Below, one piece after another: positions 45,227-54,926 of a stretch of 64,000 nt of DNA. Position 1 is the stretch's first letter. Every line of letters starts with the position of its first letter. Source of the DNA: Synechococcus sp. HK05 (lineage in GTDB: Bacteria > Cyanobacteriota > Cyanobacteriia > PCC-6307 > Cyanobiaceae); the NCBI RefSeq assembly GCF_019104765.1, contig NZ_JAHRXJ010000009.1:62001-126000 (forward strand), in the 5' to 3' direction. The notes beneath the pieces were generated by a model that worked only from the letters and a program-made list of their open reading frames with translations, ran no database searches and was not told the origin of the DNA. Both the position numbers and the translations under genes were made by a program.

Positions 45227-46126
45227 ATGGCTCACCCTGTCTTACCCGAATCTGCGGCATCGCGCCTGTTGCGCTGGCGGCCCCGCAACCTCGCGGCACG
45301 CATGGCGCGCTGGGGTGTGGTGATCGTGATCGTGTATCTGCTGATCGCTTTGCTTACACCGCTGTTCACGCACCTCGGCCTGCTGCCGGATGTGAACGCA
45401 GGCCTGGATAACCCCATCTATGCACCCCCCTCCTGGCAGCACTGGTGCGGCACCGATCGGCTGGGCCGTGATGTGTGCAGCCGCACCCTCGCCGGCAGCG
45501 GTGTGGCCCTGCAGGTGGTGGCGGTGGCGCTGGTGTCAGCCCTGGTGATTGGTGTGCCGCTCGGGATGGTGAGCGGCTATCTGGGTGGTTGGCTCGATCG
45601 CGGCTTGGTGCTGCTGATGGACACGCTTTACACGCTGCCTGTTCTGCTGCTTTCGGTGGTGCTCGCCTTCCTGCTCGGTAAAGGGCTGCCGAACGCGGCC
45701 GCTGCGCTCTGCGTGGTTTACGTGCCCCAATACTTCCGGGTGGTGCGCAACCAAACGGCGCAGGTGAAGGCCGAGTTGTTTGTGGAGGCGGCTCGTTCCC
45801 TTGGTGCCGGCCCTCTCTGGATCCTGCGCCGCTATCTGTTCCGCAATGTGATCACCTCGGTGCCGGTGTTGCTCACCCTCAATGCTGCCGATGCAGTGCT
45901 CGTGCTTGGAGGCCTCGGTTTTCTGGGGCTAGGCCTCCCGGAAACCGTGCCCGAATGGGGCAGCGATCTGCAGCAGGCCCTCAGTGCTTTGCCCACCGGC
46001 ATCTGGTGGACGGCGCTCTACCCCGGGGTGGCGATGTTTGTGCTGGTGCTGGGGCTCTCGTTCTTGGGTGAAGGCCTGGAGAGCTGGCTCAGCGGCAGTG
46101 GCAGCAGTGGGCGTTCGCAGAGCTGA
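45227..46126 (+). CDS. DppC-type peptide/nickel ABC transporter permease
   Basis: A 299-residue membrane protein. The N-terminal RMARWGVVIVIVYLLIALLT helix and HWCGTDRLGRDVCSRTLAGS are typical of DppC/OppC permeases, with about six helices and the EAA loop EAARSLGAGPLWILRRYLF. It would transport oligopeptides or a metal complex. No DppB, ATPase or binding protein is nearby, so its partners must lie elsewhere. The start is taken at the ATG 45227; a frame extends six codons upstream. Confidence 0.88.
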   Translation: MAHPVLPESAASRLLRWRPRNLAARMARWGVVIVIVYLLIALLTPLFTHLGLLPDVNAGLDNPIYAPPSWQHWCGTDRLGRDVCSRTLAGSGVALQVVAVALVSALVIGVPLGMVSGYLGGWLDRGLVLLMDTLYTLPVLLLSVVLAFLLGKGLPNAAAALCVVYVPQYFRVVRNQTAQVKAELFVEAARSLGAGPLWILRRYLFRNVITSVPVLLTLNAADAVLVLGGLGFLGLGLPETVPEWGSDLQQALSALPTGIWWTALYPGVAMFVLVLGLSFLGEGLESWLSGSGSSGRSQS

Positions 46127-46129
46127 AGT

Positions 46130-46825
46130 TCAGTAACGCAGCTTCAAGGTGCGTGGCAGCTGCTCCGCGATTTCTCCCTCTTCGGTGAGCGGCGGGTATG
46201 GCCGGCCTTGTCGCCGGCACCAATCGGCCACCTGCGGGTAGGCCCACTCGAACAAGAGCTTGCGGTAGGCCTCCTCACCGCCGGGCACGCCTTCTCCCTG
46301 GCTCGGTACCAGCCCCGCCCGCTCTCGCTGACGCAACGCTTCAAACAGCAACGTGGCGGCCGCCACGCTCACATTGAGGCTCTGCACCATCCCGGTCATC
46401 GGGATGAACAGCGGCTGATCCACCATCGCCAGCGCCTCATCGCTCATGCCCCATTTCTCGGCGCCCATCAGGAAGCAGCTGGGGCCGGTGAAGTCGCAGT
46501 CGCGGTAGTCGCGCGCATCCACGCTCAGGTGGGTGCCATAGATGCGGAAGCCCTTGGCCTTGAGGCCGCTCAGGCACTCCTCGATGCTCGGGTGCGGATG
46601 CAGCGGTACCCACTTCTGGCTGCCCTTGGCGGTTTTGTTGAAGGTGCGCGGCCGGCCCGGCAGGCTCACCACGTGGGCCTCCAGCACCCCCACGGCATCG
46701 CAGGTGCGCAGGATGGCTGAGAGGTTGTGGGGCTTGTCCACCGCTTCCAGCACCACGGTGAGATCGCCCATGCGGCGGTTGAGCACGGTCTGCAGGCGCT
46801 CAAAGCGGCGGGGCAGCAGGGGCAT
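46130..46825 (-). CDS. trmH: tRNA (guanosine18-2'-O)-methyltransferase TrmH
   Basis: A 231-residue SPOUT methyltransferase. It contains VDKPHNLSAILRTCDAVGV (catalytic Arg), MGAEKWGMS and IPMTGMVQSLNVSVAAATLLF, the three SPOUT motifs. It modifies G18 of the tRNA D-loop. Convergent with the DppC-type permease gene, with 3 bp between stops. Confidence 0.95.
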   Translation of the reverse strand: MPLLPRRFERLQTVLNRRMGDLTVVLEAVDKPHNLSAILRTCDAVGVLEAHVVSLPGRPRTFNKTAKGSQKWVPLHPHPSIEECLSGLKAKGFRIYGTHLSVDARDYRDCDFTGPSCFLMGAEKWGMSDEALAMVDQPLFIPMTGMVQSLNVSVAAATLLFEALRQRERAGLVPSQGEGVPGGEEAYRKLLFEWAYPQVADWCRRQGRPYPPLTEEGEIAEQLPRTLKLRY

Positions 46826-46897
46826 CGTTCAGGGCGGGCCTGTGGTCCATCGTCCCGGATCGCCGGATCGGCAGCCCAGGCCCGATAGCGTTCCGCC

Positions 46898-47254
46898 GTG
46901 GACCCAGGCTTCTACGATCGCGTTCGCCAGGTGGTGGCCCAGATCCCAGCGGGTCAGCTCGCCACCTACGGCCAGATCGCCGAGCTCATCGGCGCCTACG
47001 GCTGTGCCCGCCAGGTGGGCTGGGCGCTGCGCCGTCTCGCCCTGCCCTCGGAGGTGCCTTGGCATCGGGTAGTGAATGCCCAGGGCCGCATCAGCATGAG
47101 CCTCAGCCGCGAAGGCTCCGACTGGATGCAGCGGGAGCTGCTGCTCGCCGAGGGCATCCCGGTGGATGAGCAGGGGCGGCTGCCATTGGCCCGTTATCGC
47201 TGGATCCCCCCGGGCGCTAGTTGTGGAGCAACATCGGACCCGTTGCCCTGTTGA
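46898..47254 (+). CDS. Alkyltransferase-like (Atl) MGMT-family protein
   Basis: A 118-residue protein starting at GTG 46898. QIPAGQLATYGQIAELIG and RQVGWALRRL form the MGMT DNA-binding part. The active-site motif is PWHRV (54-58), with Trp55 in place of the acceptor Cys of PCHRV; this is the Atl signature. Atl proteins bind O6-alkylguanine and hand the lesion to nucleotide excision repair without removing the alkyl group. The C-terminal tail overlaps the rsmB start. Confidence 0.88.
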   Translation: MDPGFYDRVRQVVAQIPAGQLATYGQIAELIGAYGCARQVGWALRRLALPSEVPWHRVVNAQGRISMSLSREGSDWMQRELLLAEGIPVDEQGRLPLARYRWIPPGASCGATSDPLPC

Positions 47255-48615
47255 GCTCGTCGCCTGTTGCTTCAACGGCTGCTGAACCCAAGGGCCTGGC
47301 GCCGCGGCGGTTGGCCTGGCAGGTTTTGCAGGCTGTTGCGGCCGGGGCCTATGCCGATGGCGCACTGGAGCGGGAGTTGGGGCGCACGCCGCTCTCGTCA
47401 GTGGATCGGGGCCTGGCCACGGAGCTGGCCTACGGGGCCATCCGCCAGCGCCGCTTGCTTGATGCCTGGCTCGATCAGCTGGGCAAGGTGCCCGCCGAAC
47501 GCCAGCCTCCCAAGCTGCGCTGGCTGCTGCACATTGGCCTCTATCAGCTTCTGGCCAGCGATCGGGTGCCCCCCTCCGCGGCGGTGAGCACCACGGTGGA
47601 ACTGGCCAAGCGGGGCGGGCTGGCGCGCCTGGCACCGGTGGCTAATGGTCTCTTGCGCGCTTTCCTGCGCCGGCGAGAGGCTGGCGACACCCTGCCGCTC
47701 ACGCCAGAGCAAGCCCTGGATCCGGCCACTGTCCTTGGGGTTCGGCAGTCGTTGCCGCCCTGGTTGGCGGTTGAGCTGCTGGGGTGGCTACCGCCCGAGC
47801 GGGCCGAAGCCTTTGGCCTCGCCTGCAACACGCCGCCCAGCCTGGATCTGCGGGTGAATCGCCTGCGCAGCACCCCGGACGAGGTGTGTGCAGCTCTGGC
47901 GGCAGCGGGGGTGGAGGCCTGCCCGATTGAGGGTCTGGCTTCGGGGATCACCCTGAAGGGGCGCAGCGGCGACCTCAGCCGCCTGCCGGGTTTTGCGGAA
48001 GGGCATTGGTGCGTGCAAGACCGGGCGGCGCAGCGCATTGCGCCGCTGCTGGATCCTCAGCCCGGTGAGCGGATCCTGGATGCCTGCGCGGCTCCTGGCG
48101 GCAAAAGCACTCACCTCGCGGAATGGATGGGAGATCAGGGGCTGGTGCTGGCGCTGGACCGTGGTGAGGCTCGGTTGCGGCGGGTGAGCCGCAACGCCGA
48201 ACGGCTTGGTCTGAGCAGCATTGCGGTGCAGCACGGGGATGCCACGGCCCTGGCTCAGCAGCAACCTGAGTTGCTCGGCCATTTCGATCGCATCCTGGTG
48301 GATGCCCCTTGCTCCGGCCTTGGCACCTTGGCCCGCCATGCCGACGCCCGCTGGCGGATTGATCCAGCGGCGATTGAAGATCTGGTGGTGCTGCAACGCC
48401 AGTTGCTGGAGGGGCTGTTACCGCTGCTCAAGCCCCAAGGCCGATTGGTGTACGCCACCTGCACCGTTCATCCCCGCGAAAACAACGCCTTGATCGATGC
48501 GTTTGCGGCGGATCATCCCGCCTTGCAGGTGCGCCAGAGCTGGCAGCTCTGGCCGGGTGAAATGGCAGGCGCTGGCGACGGCTTCTATGCCGCCGTGCTC
48601 GAGCACCAGGGCTGA
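47251..48615 (+). CDS. rsmB: 16S rRNA (cytosine967-C5)-methyltransferase RsmB
   Basis: A 454-residue protein. An N-terminal NusB-like domain (about 10-130) precedes the methyltransferase with DACAAPGGKSTHLAEW, VDAPCSGLGTLARH (catalytic Cys) and YATCTVHPRENN (second Cys). The start is set at TTG 47251, which overlaps the Atl stop (TTGA); the frame extends to a TTG at 47221. No ATG start is present near the N-terminus. Methylates C967 near the decoding region. Confidence 0.93.
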   Translation: MSSSPVASTAAEPKGLAPRRLAWQVLQAVAAGAYADGALERELGRTPLSSVDRGLATELAYGAIRQRRLLDAWLDQLGKVPAERQPPKLRWLLHIGLYQLLASDRVPPSAAVSTTVELAKRGGLARLAPVANGLLRAFLRRREAGDTLPLTPEQALDPATVLGVRQSLPPWLAVELLGWLPPERAEAFGLACNTPPSLDLRVNRLRSTPDEVCAALAAAGVEACPIEGLASGITLKGRSGDLSRLPGFAEGHWCVQDRAAQRIAPLLDPQPGERILDACAAPGGKSTHLAEWMGDQGLVLALDRGEARLRRVSRNAERLGLSSIAVQHGDATALAQQQPELLGHFDRILVDAPCSGLGTLARHADARWRIDPAAIEDLVVLQRQLLEGLLPLLKPQGRLVYATCTVHPRENNALIDAFAADHPALQVRQSWQLWPGEMAGAGDGFYAAVLEHQG

Positions 48616-48625
48616 GCGATCCGCC

Positions 48626-50698
48626 TCAGGGCAGAGCTGGAGGTGCGGCCGGTAGCCCTGCGGGAGGAAGCGGCGGCGGCGGTGCTGGCGGTGCGGCTAC
48701 GGGGGCAGCCGGTGTGGCGTTGGTTGGTGGGCTGGGTTCGCTGGGTGTGCCTTCTGGGATCACCGCCTCCACCGGTGGTTTGTCCTCGGTGGGGGCTGGT
48801 GCGGCAGGCTGTGCCGGTGTGGCCACAGGCGCGGCTGCTTCCGGTTTGGGTTTCGGCTTGAGCGCCTTGAGTGGATCGAATTTGCCGGCCAGCTGGGGCT
48901 TGGGCGGGAAGGGGCGCACGGGCAGATCCTTGAGGATCGGGCCCATGTAGTCGGCCCAGGCCACCACGGCCACGGCGCTGGTGCTCTTGGTTTCCTTGTT
49001 GTTGTCGTATCCGAGCCACAGGCCTGTCACCAGCTGGGGCACGCCGCCGATGAACCAGAGGTCGCGGCCGCCTTCGGAGGTGCCGGTTTTGCCGGCGGCG
49101 GGGCGGTTGGGCGGTACAGCGCCGTAGCCGGTGCCGCCCTTCACCACCTGCTGCAGCATCCAGAGCATGGCGTCGGCGATGTCGCTTGGCACAGCGCGGC
49201 GGCCGCGGTCGCCATCGACGCGGCGGCTCCAGAGCAGCTCGCCGTTGGGGCCGAGGATTTCTTCAAAGGGTGTGGGGGTCACGTACACGCCACGGTTGAA
49301 GATCGCGGCGTAAGCGGCGGTCATATCGAGCACGGTCTGCTCGGTGGCCCCCACCGCCAGCGGATAGAAGCGGCCGAGCTCGCGGGTGATGCCCAGGCTC
49401 TTGGCGGTGGCGATCACCTTGTCGAAGCCCACCTGCTTGAGCAGGCTCACCGACACGGTGTTAAGCGACTGCTGCAGGGCCACCCACAGCGGCACCACAC
49501 CCCGATATTTGTTGCCGAAATTGCGCGGGCAGTAGCCGCCGAAGCACTGCTGCTTGTCGTTGATCTTGTCCTCAGGCTTCATCCCCTCCTTGAGGGCGCT
49601 GAGGTACACGAACAGCTTGAAGGTGGAGCCGGGTGAGCGCAGCGCCTGGGCTGCGCGGTTGAACTGGCTCTTGTCGAAATCTTTGCCCCCCACCATCGTG
49701 CGCACCAGGCCGGTGCCCGGCTCCATCGACACCACGGCGCCCTCCATGGCGCCGCGGGCGTGCTTGTTGATCGTGGCCTGAGCCCGCTCCTGCCAGCTGA
49801 GGTTGAGGCTGCTGCGGATCGTGAGTCCGCCCACCTCCAGATCTTCGGGGCTCAGCACCTTGGGCAGTTCCTGCGCCACCCAGCTGGTGAAGTAGGGCGC
49901 TCGGCTGGTCCAATACTTCGGCTCGGCTGGCTTCAGGAGCAGCGGGGCGGCATTGGCGGTTTGCAGCTGTAGTGCATCGATGAAGCCGGCTTCCCGCATT
50001 CGCCGCAGCACCGTGGCGCGGCGCTGGAGGGCGAGATCAGGATTCACCAGCGGCGAATACACCGAAGGTGCCGGTGGCAGGCCCGCGATCAGAGCGGCCT
50101 CCGGCAGCGTGAGCTCGGCCGGTGTTTTCGAGAAGTAGATCCAGGCTGCATCCGACACGCCATAGGCGCTCGAGCCCAGATACACGTAGTTGAGGTATTG
50201 CTCAAGGATTTGCTGCTTGCTGAGCTGGCGCTCCAGCTTTCCCGCCAGCAGCGCTTCTTTGAGCTTGCGGATGATCGTGCGGTCCTGGCTCAGGAACACC
50301 GTGCGCGCCAGCTGTTGGGTGATCGTGCTGGCACCCTCCTCCACCGATCCCCGGCTCACGTTGCGCATCAGGGCGCGGCCGATGCCCACGGGATCGATGC
50401 CGTTGTGCTCGTAGAAGCGGCGATCCTCCGCAGCGATGAAGGCACGCTGTACGAGCAGCGGCATCTGCCCACTCACCAGCTTCTCGCGCGTGGCGGGGCC
50501 CAGCTTCTGGATCACCTGCCCATCCGCCGAGAGCACGGTCACCGTGCCCGGGCGGTTGTAGCTACTCACCCGCTGCACATTGGGCAAGGTTGAATCCAAC
50601 CCCTGCACCAGCAGGTTCTGGCCCAGGGCAACGGTGATGCCGGCTCCAGCCCCAATCAGGCCAGCGCGCAGCAAAGGGCGGCGGCGTGCGCCTGTCAC
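48626..50698 (-). CDS. Class A penicillin-binding protein (glycosyltransferase/transpeptidase)
   Basis: A 690-residue bifunctional enzyme. N-terminal anchor (about 10-30), GT51 domain with EDRRFYEHNGIDPVGIGRAL and EGASTITQQLARTVFL, and transpeptidase with SPGSTFK (Ser acylation motif STFK), SLN and KTGTS. It polymerises and crosslinks peptidoglycan. The last ~90 residues are Pro/Ala-rich and probably disordered. Its ATG overlaps the chlG stop by 4 bp, so it is the third gene of the DUF2862-chlG unit. Confidence 0.95.
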   Translation of the reverse strand: MTGARRRPLLRAGLIGAGAGITVALGQNLLVQGLDSTLPNVQRVSSYNRPGTVTVLSADGQVIQKLGPATREKLVSGQMPLLVQRAFIAAEDRRFYEHNGIDPVGIGRALMRNVSRGSVEEGASTITQQLARTVFLSQDRTIIRKLKEALLAGKLERQLSKQQILEQYLNYVYLGSSAYGVSDAAWIYFSKTPAELTLPEAALIAGLPPAPSVYSPLVNPDLALQRRATVLRRMREAGFIDALQLQTANAAPLLLKPAEPKYWTSRAPYFTSWVAQELPKVLSPEDLEVGGLTIRSSLNLSWQERAQATINKHARGAMEGAVVSMEPGTGLVRTMVGGKDFDKSQFNRAAQALRSPGSTFKLFVYLSALKEGMKPEDKINDKQQCFGGYCPRNFGNKYRGVVPLWVALQQSLNTVSVSLLKQVGFDKVIATAKSLGITRELGRFYPLAVGATEQTVLDMTAAYAAIFNRGVYVTPTPFEEILGPNGELLWSRRVDGDRGRRAVPSDIADAMLWMLQQVVKGGTGYGAVPPNRPAAGKTGTSEGGRDLWFIGGVPQLVTGLWLGYDNNKETKSTSAVAVVAWADYMGPILKDLPVRPFPPKPQLAGKFDPLKALKPKPKPEAAAPVATPAQPAAPAPTEDKPPVEAVIPEGTPSEPSPPTNATPAAPVAAPPAPPPPLPPAGLPAAPPALP

Positions 50699-51702
50699 AT
50701 CACCACCAGATCGCTATGGCCGATGGCCAGAGCGGTCACCAACATGCCGAGCACCAAGAAGGGTTGTGCACTGGCCTGGTATTTCACATCGAAGGCCACG
50801 GGATCGCGGAGCAGCCAGATGTCCTGGAAGGTGATCTGCGGAATCACCAGCAGCACGAGCAGTACCGCCGCGAAATGCTGACCGATCGCGATCAACACGG
50901 CCACCATCGCCAGCTGAAACACGTCGATCATGCCGGCGCTGATCCAGCTGGCTTTTTCAATGCCGAACGCCACAGGCAGCGATTGCAGGCCCAAGGCGCG
51001 ATCGCCTTCCACGCTCTTGAAGTCGTTCACCACAGCAATGCCAAGGCCGGCCAGGGAGTAGGCCAGGGTGAGCAAAGCGGTGGTCCAGGTGAGTTGGCCG
51101 AACAGGGCCTGCCCAGCCCACCAAGGCAAGGCGATATAGCTGGCACCCAGGGCGTAGTTGCCCAGCCAGCCGTTCTGCTTCAGCTTCAGCGGCGGGGCGG
51201 AATAAATGAAGCTCACGAAGGAGCCACCGAGCGCCAGCAGGAACAGCACCGGGGTGGCGTGACCAGCCCAACGATCGAGGCCGTAGGCCACGCCCAAGCC
51301 AGCCAACAGCAGAACCCAGATCTGCGCCTTCACCTGCCAGAGCGGAATGGCGCCGGAGGGAATCGGCCGATAAGGCTCGTTGATCGCGTCGATCTCGCGG
51401 TCGTAGTAGTCGTTGATGGTCTGCGTGTAGCCGGCTAGCAGCGGACCGCTCATCAGCATGCAGGCGATCGAGGCGCCCACCTCAGGCATGGTCCAGTGGA
51501 AGTTGCCGGAGGCGGCGGCACCGCAAAGCACCCCCCAGATCAAGGGGATCCAGGTGACCGGCTTCATCAGCTGAAGCCGGATCTTCCAAATGTTGGAGGT
51601 GCCGCTCGCACCTTTCATCCCCAGCAGTTGCCGTGCCCCACCTCCGCTGCTGGCGGTGGGGTTGGGGGATGCGTTGGTGGAGTCGCTCGTGGGTTCGCTC
51701 AC
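50695..51702 (-). CDS. chlG: Chlorophyll synthase ChlG
   Basis: A 335-residue UbiA-family membrane prenyltransferase. Its Asp-rich motif [21 protein letters not shown] and the second [22 protein letters not shown] bind the diphosphate-Mg2+ substrate. It esterifies chlorophyllide a with phytyl (or geranylgeranyl) diphosphate in the thylakoid membrane. The start overlaps nothing; a DUF2862 gene is 13 bp upstream. An N-terminal Ser/Ala-rich extension of ~35 residues precedes the first helix. Confidence 0.97.
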   Translation of the reverse strand: MSEPTSDSTNASPNPTASSGGGARQLLGMKGASGTSNIWKIRLQLMKPVTWIPLIWGVLCGAAASGNFHWTMPEVGASIACMLMSGPLLAGYTQTINDYYDREIDAINEPYRPIPSGAIPLWQVKAQIWVLLLAGLGVAYGLDRWAGHATPVLFLLALGGSFVSFIYSAPPLKLKQNGWLGNYALGASYIALPWWAGQALFGQLTWTTALLTLAYSLAGLGIAVVNDFKSVEGDRALGLQSLPVAFGIEKASWISAGMIDVFQLAMVAVLIAIGQHFAAVLLVLLVIPQITFQDIWLLRDPVAFDVKYQASAQPFLVLGMLVTALAIGHSDLVVM

Positions 51703-51715
51703 AGGGGCTGACGGA

Positions 51716-51928
51716 TCAGGCAGCGGTGATCTCGTCGTCGAAGAACCAGGTGGTGGTGCCGTTGGCCAGCTCCACCACCACGCCGATGCCCTTGCCGTCG
51801 GTCACCTTGAAGTCCTTCACGGTGCCGGTGGCATCGGCCTGGAGGGCAGCCACGAGATCGGCAGGAATGCGGTCGCGCACCCGGGTGACCCGCACCTTCG
51901 AGCCGACGGTGATGGCAGCCTGGGACAT
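51716..51928 (-). CDS. DUF2862-family small cyanobacterial protein
   Basis: A 70-residue beta-rich protein: [20 protein letters not shown], then [20 protein letters not shown] and a C-terminal [12 protein letters not shown]. This resembles DUF2862, a family of cyanobacteria and chloroplasts with no known function. It is 13 bp upstream of chlG on the same strand, which suggests joint expression. Confidence 0.82.
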   Translation of the reverse strand: MSQAAITVGSKVRVTRVRDRIPADLVAALQADATGTVKDFKVTDGKGIGVVVELANGTTTWFFDDEITAA

Positions 51929-52007
51929 GTCCGGCGCGACGCAAAAGTGGCGTCAGATTAGCCCCCAGTCCTGCGGCTCTACAGCCGTCAGCCGCTCCCC
52001 CTTCGCC

Positions 52008-52781
52008 ATGGTCGCCAAACGGATCATTCCCTGCCTCGATGTGGCCGATGGCCGGGTGGTGAAGGGCGTGAACTTTGTGGGTCTGCGGGATGCCGGTGAT
52101 CCCGTGGAGCTGGCCTGCCGCTACAGCGCCTCTGGTGCTGATGAGCTGGTGTTTCTCGACATTGCGGCGTCTCACCAGGGCCGCGCCACCTTGGTGGAGT
52201 TGGTGCAGCGCACCGCTGAAGCGGTCACCATCCCCTTCACCGTGGGCGGCGGCATCAGCACGGTGGAGGGCATCACCGAGCTGCTGCGGGCCGGGGCCGA
52301 CAAGGTGAGCCTCAACTCCTCGGCTGTGCGCGATCCCGAGCTGGTGGCGCGGGGAGCAGAGCGGTTTGGCTGCCAGTGCATCGTGGTGGCCATCGACGCC
52401 CGCCGCCGCGAGGGGGGCTGGGATGTGTACGTGAAAGGCGGCCGCGAGAACACCGGGCTTGATGCGGTGGAGTGGGCGCGGCGGGTGGTGGATCTCGGGG
52501 CCGGCGAGATCCTGCTCACCTCGATGGATGGCGATGGCACCCAGGCCGGCTACGAGCTCAACCTCACGCGCGCCGTGGCCGATGCCGTGGAGGTGCCGGT
52601 GATCGCCAGTGGCGGCGCCGGCTGCATCGATCACATCGCCCAGGCGCTGGATGCCGGCCCGCAGGGCGGCCATGCCTCGGCGGCTCTGCTGGCGTCGTTG
52701 CTGCACGACGGCGTGCTCAGCGTGGAGCAGATCAAACAAGATCTGCTCGGTCGTGGTTTCAACATCCGCCCGCTCGCGTAG
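52008..52781 (+). CDS. hisF: Imidazole glycerol phosphate synthase subunit HisF
   Basis: A 257-residue TIM-barrel protein. [18 protein letters not shown] carries the catalytic Asp11, FTVGGGIST and [12 protein letters not shown] carry the second catalytic Asp and phosphate sites, and [11 protein letters not shown] closes the barrel. With HisH it makes imidazole glycerol phosphate and AICAR in histidine synthesis. The ATG at 52008 is the family start; the frame is open further upstream but is unlike HisF there. It diverges from the DUF2862 gene across 79 bp. Confidence 0.97.
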   Translation: MVAKRIIPCLDVADGRVVKGVNFVGLRDAGDPVELACRYSASGADELVFLDIAASHQGRATLVELVQRTAEAVTIPFTVGGGISTVEGITELLRAGADKVSLNSSAVRDPELVARGAERFGCQCIVVAIDARRREGGWDVYVKGGRENTGLDAVEWARRVVDLGAGEILLTSMDGDGTQAGYELNLTRAVADAVEVPVIASGGAGCIDHIAQALDAGPQGGHASAALLASLLHDGVLSVEQIKQDLLGRGFNIRPLA

Positions 52782-52831
52782 GCCTGTTACGCGCCGTTAC
52801 ATTCGTCTCAGATTCGAGCCTCTGCCCGTTC

Positions 52832-53128
52832 GTGCACGCCCTGGTTCAGACCCACTCCACGGCTCTTGCGGTGGTGCTCGTGCTGGCCGTTGTGGCGATG
52901 GTGGCTTGGGCGCTTCAGCTGATGCAAGCCGCGGCTGATCGCAAGGAGTTTTCACTGATGCTCGCCGGCTGCATGGTGTGCTCGGCGGCGGTGGGGCTTG
53001 CGGCCGTGATGGTGATGAGTTTCACCAGCGCTGATCGCGTGGAGGCCCAGCTGGAGGCTGGAGGTGTCAGTCTCGACGCGATCTCCCTGCCCTGGGATGC
53101 CAGCTTCGATTCAACCCGGCGATCCTGA
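52832..53128 (+). CDS. Small membrane protein of unknown function between hisF and menG
   Basis: A 98-residue protein from GTG 52832. Two hydrophobic helices (TALAVVLVLAVVAMVAWALQLM and MVCSAAVGLAAVMVMSF) are separated by a charged loop (AAADRKEFS), followed by a short soluble tail. No family recognised. The last 32 bp overlap the menG start, so translation may be coupled. Confidence 0.5.
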   Translation: MHALVQTHSTALAVVLVLAVVAMVAWALQLMQAAADRKEFSLMLAGCMVCSAAVGLAAVMVMSFTSADRVEAQLEAGGVSLDAISLPWDASFDSTRRS

Positions 53129-53813
53129 GCAGGTTCGCGATCTGTTTGATCGCATCGCCCCTGCTTACGACAGGCTCAACGACCTGCTCAGCCTGGGCCT
53201 GCACCGCATCTGGAAGCGGCAGGCTGTGGCCTGGCTCGAGCCGCAGCCAGGGCAGCGTCTTCTGGATCTCTGTTGCGGCACCGGGGATCTGGCGCTGGTG
53301 CTGGCGGAGAAGGTGCGCCCGGCGGGACTGGTGTTGGGCATTGATGCGGCGGCGGCGCCGCTGGAGCGTGCTCGGCAGCGGGCTCACGGCCAGCCCTGGC
53401 TGCCGGTGGAGTTCCGCCTGGCTGACGCGACGGCTACAGGGCTGGCGGATGCCTCAGCGGATGGGGCGGTGATGGCCTACGGGCTGCGCAACCTGCCTGA
53501 TCCTGCTGCGGGGCTGCAGGAACTGCGGCGCTTGCTGCGGCCCGGTGGGCGCGCGGCGGTGCTCGATTTCAATCGGCCGGCTGATCCCCATGGCGCTACG
53601 GCTGCTTTTCAGCGGTTGTATCTGCGTCGCTTGGTGGTGCCGCTGGCCCGCAGGGCGGGGCTGGAGGAGCAATACGCCTACCTCGAGCGCAGTCTTGAGC
53701 GCTTTCCCACGGGGGTGGAGCAGGAGGAGCTGGCTTTGGCGGCCGGCTTCAGCGGCGCCCGTCATCGTTTGTTGGCGGGCGGCCAGATGGGGCTGCTGCA
53801 GTTGCTGGCATGA
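53097..53813 (+). CDS. menG: Demethylphylloquinone/demethylmenaquinone methyltransferase (UbiE family)
   Basis: A 238-residue SAM methyltransferase from the ATG at 53097. FDRIAPAYDRLNDLLSLGLHRIWK is the diagnostic UbiE/MenG N-terminal motif, LLDLCCGTGDLALVLAEKV the SAM loop and GLRNLPDPAAGLQELRRLLRPGG the characteristic post-loop. In cyanobacteria this enzyme methylates the phylloquinone precursor used in photosystem I. A GTG at 53064 in frame adds 11 residues without homology. It sits downstream of hisF. Confidence 0.93.
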   Translation: MPASIQPGDPEQVRDLFDRIAPAYDRLNDLLSLGLHRIWKRQAVAWLEPQPGQRLLDLCCGTGDLALVLAEKVRPAGLVLGIDAAAAPLERARQRAHGQPWLPVEFRLADATATGLADASADGAVMAYGLRNLPDPAAGLQELRRLLRPGGRAAVLDFNRPADPHGATAAFQRLYLRRLVVPLARRAGLEEQYAYLERSLERFPTGVEQEELALAAGFSGARHRLLAGGQMGLLQLLA

Positions 53814-53923
53814 GTGCGCTGCTGATTTTCCAGTTCGCGCTCTTGCTTGGCTGAAAGCATCACCGTGATCGCGCTGATCAGCAGGGCGGGCAAGAAGATG
53901 CTGAGTCCGAGATCGGGTCCCAT
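53762..53923 (-). CDS. Possible small membrane protein (53 aa)
   Basis: The minus-strand frame starts at ATG 53923 and stops at TGA 53762-53764. It reads MGPDLGLSIFLPALLISAIT, giving one plausible helix, then a charged segment SAKQERELENQQR. The last 52 bp overlap menG on the other strand. The amphipathic-helix-plus-charged-tail plan resembles small thylakoid or membrane proteins, but no family is recognised and the overlap makes it doubtful. Confidence 0.32.
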   Translation of the reverse strand: MGPDLGLSIFLPALLISAITVMLSAKQERELENQQRTHASNCSSPIWPPANKR

Positions 53924-54056
53924 CTGAGAGCGGCGAGTGCTTTCAGCGTGGATCTGCGCCGGGGGTGCGTCAGTAGGTGCTTTTGCGGTCGTTGATCCGT
54001 CGCTGGGCAGAATCGGGGGCCGAGCGCGCCCACGCCGGCCTCACCAGGAGCAGATC

Positions 54057-54926
54057 GTGCATTTCCAGGACATCATCAGCACCCTCAACCGCTTCTGGGC
54101 CGAGCGGGGCTGCCTGATCCTGCAGCCCTACGACACCGAAAAGGGCGCTGGCACGATGAGCCCTCATACGGTGCTGCGGGCCATCGGCCCCGAGCCCTGG
54201 GCGGTGGCCTATCCCGAGCCATGCCGGCGCCCCACCGATGGGCGCTACGGCGATAACCCCAACCGGGCCCAGCACTACTTCCAGTACCAGGTGCTGATCA
54301 AGCCCAGCCCCGATGGCATCCAGGAGACCTACCTCGCTTCGCTCGAGGCCCTGGGCATCAAGGCGGCTGACCACGACATCCGCTTCGTGGAGGACAACTG
54401 GGAGTCGCCCACCCTCGGTGCCTGGGGTGTGGGCTGGGAGGTTTGGCTCGATGGCATGGAGGTCACCCAGTTCACCTACTTCCAGCAGTGCGGTGGCATC
54501 GACTGCCGGCCCGTGTCGATTGAGATCACCTATGGCCTCGAGCGCCTGGCCATGTATCTCCAGGACGTGGAGAGCATCTGGGATCTCTCCTGGGACGGCA
54601 ACCGCTCCTACGGCGACATCTGGCTGCCCTTTGAAAAGGGCCAGTGCACCTACAACTTCGAAGCCTCCAACCCCGAGCGGCTCAAGCAGCTGTTTGCCAT
54701 CTACGAAGCCGAAGCCGCCGATCTGGTGGCCAAGCAATTGCCGGCGCCGGCGCTCGACTTCGTGCTCAAGTGCAGCCACACCTTCAACCTGCTCGAGGCC
54801 CGCGGTGTGATCTCGGTGACGGAGCGCACCGCCACCATCGGCCGTATCCGCAACCTGGCCCGGCAAGTAGCCGAGGCCTGGCTGGCGGAGCGGGAAGCGC
54901 TGGGCTTCCCACTGCTGGAGCGCTAA
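54057..54926 (+). CDS. glyQ: Glycyl-tRNA synthetase alpha subunit
   Basis: A 289-residue class II synthetase alpha subunit starting at GTG 54057, preceded by AGGAG. It begins [34 protein letters not shown], and contains [20 protein letters not shown] and [23 protein letters not shown], diagnostic of GlyQ. It works with GlyS, which is not in this window. The 3' end overlaps the convergent LysM gene by 4 bp. Confidence 0.97.
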   Translation: MHFQDIISTLNRFWAERGCLILQPYDTEKGAGTMSPHTVLRAIGPEPWAVAYPEPCRRPTDGRYGDNPNRAQHYFQYQVLIKPSPDGIQETYLASLEALGIKAADHDIRFVEDNWESPTLGAWGVGWEVWLDGMEVTQFTYFQQCGGIDCRPVSIEITYGLERLAMYLQDVESIWDLSWDGNRSYGDIWLPFEKGQCTYNFEASNPERLKQLFAIYEAEAADLVAKQLPAPALDFVLKCSHTFNLLEARGVISVTERTATIGRIRNLARQVAEAWLAEREALGFPLLER

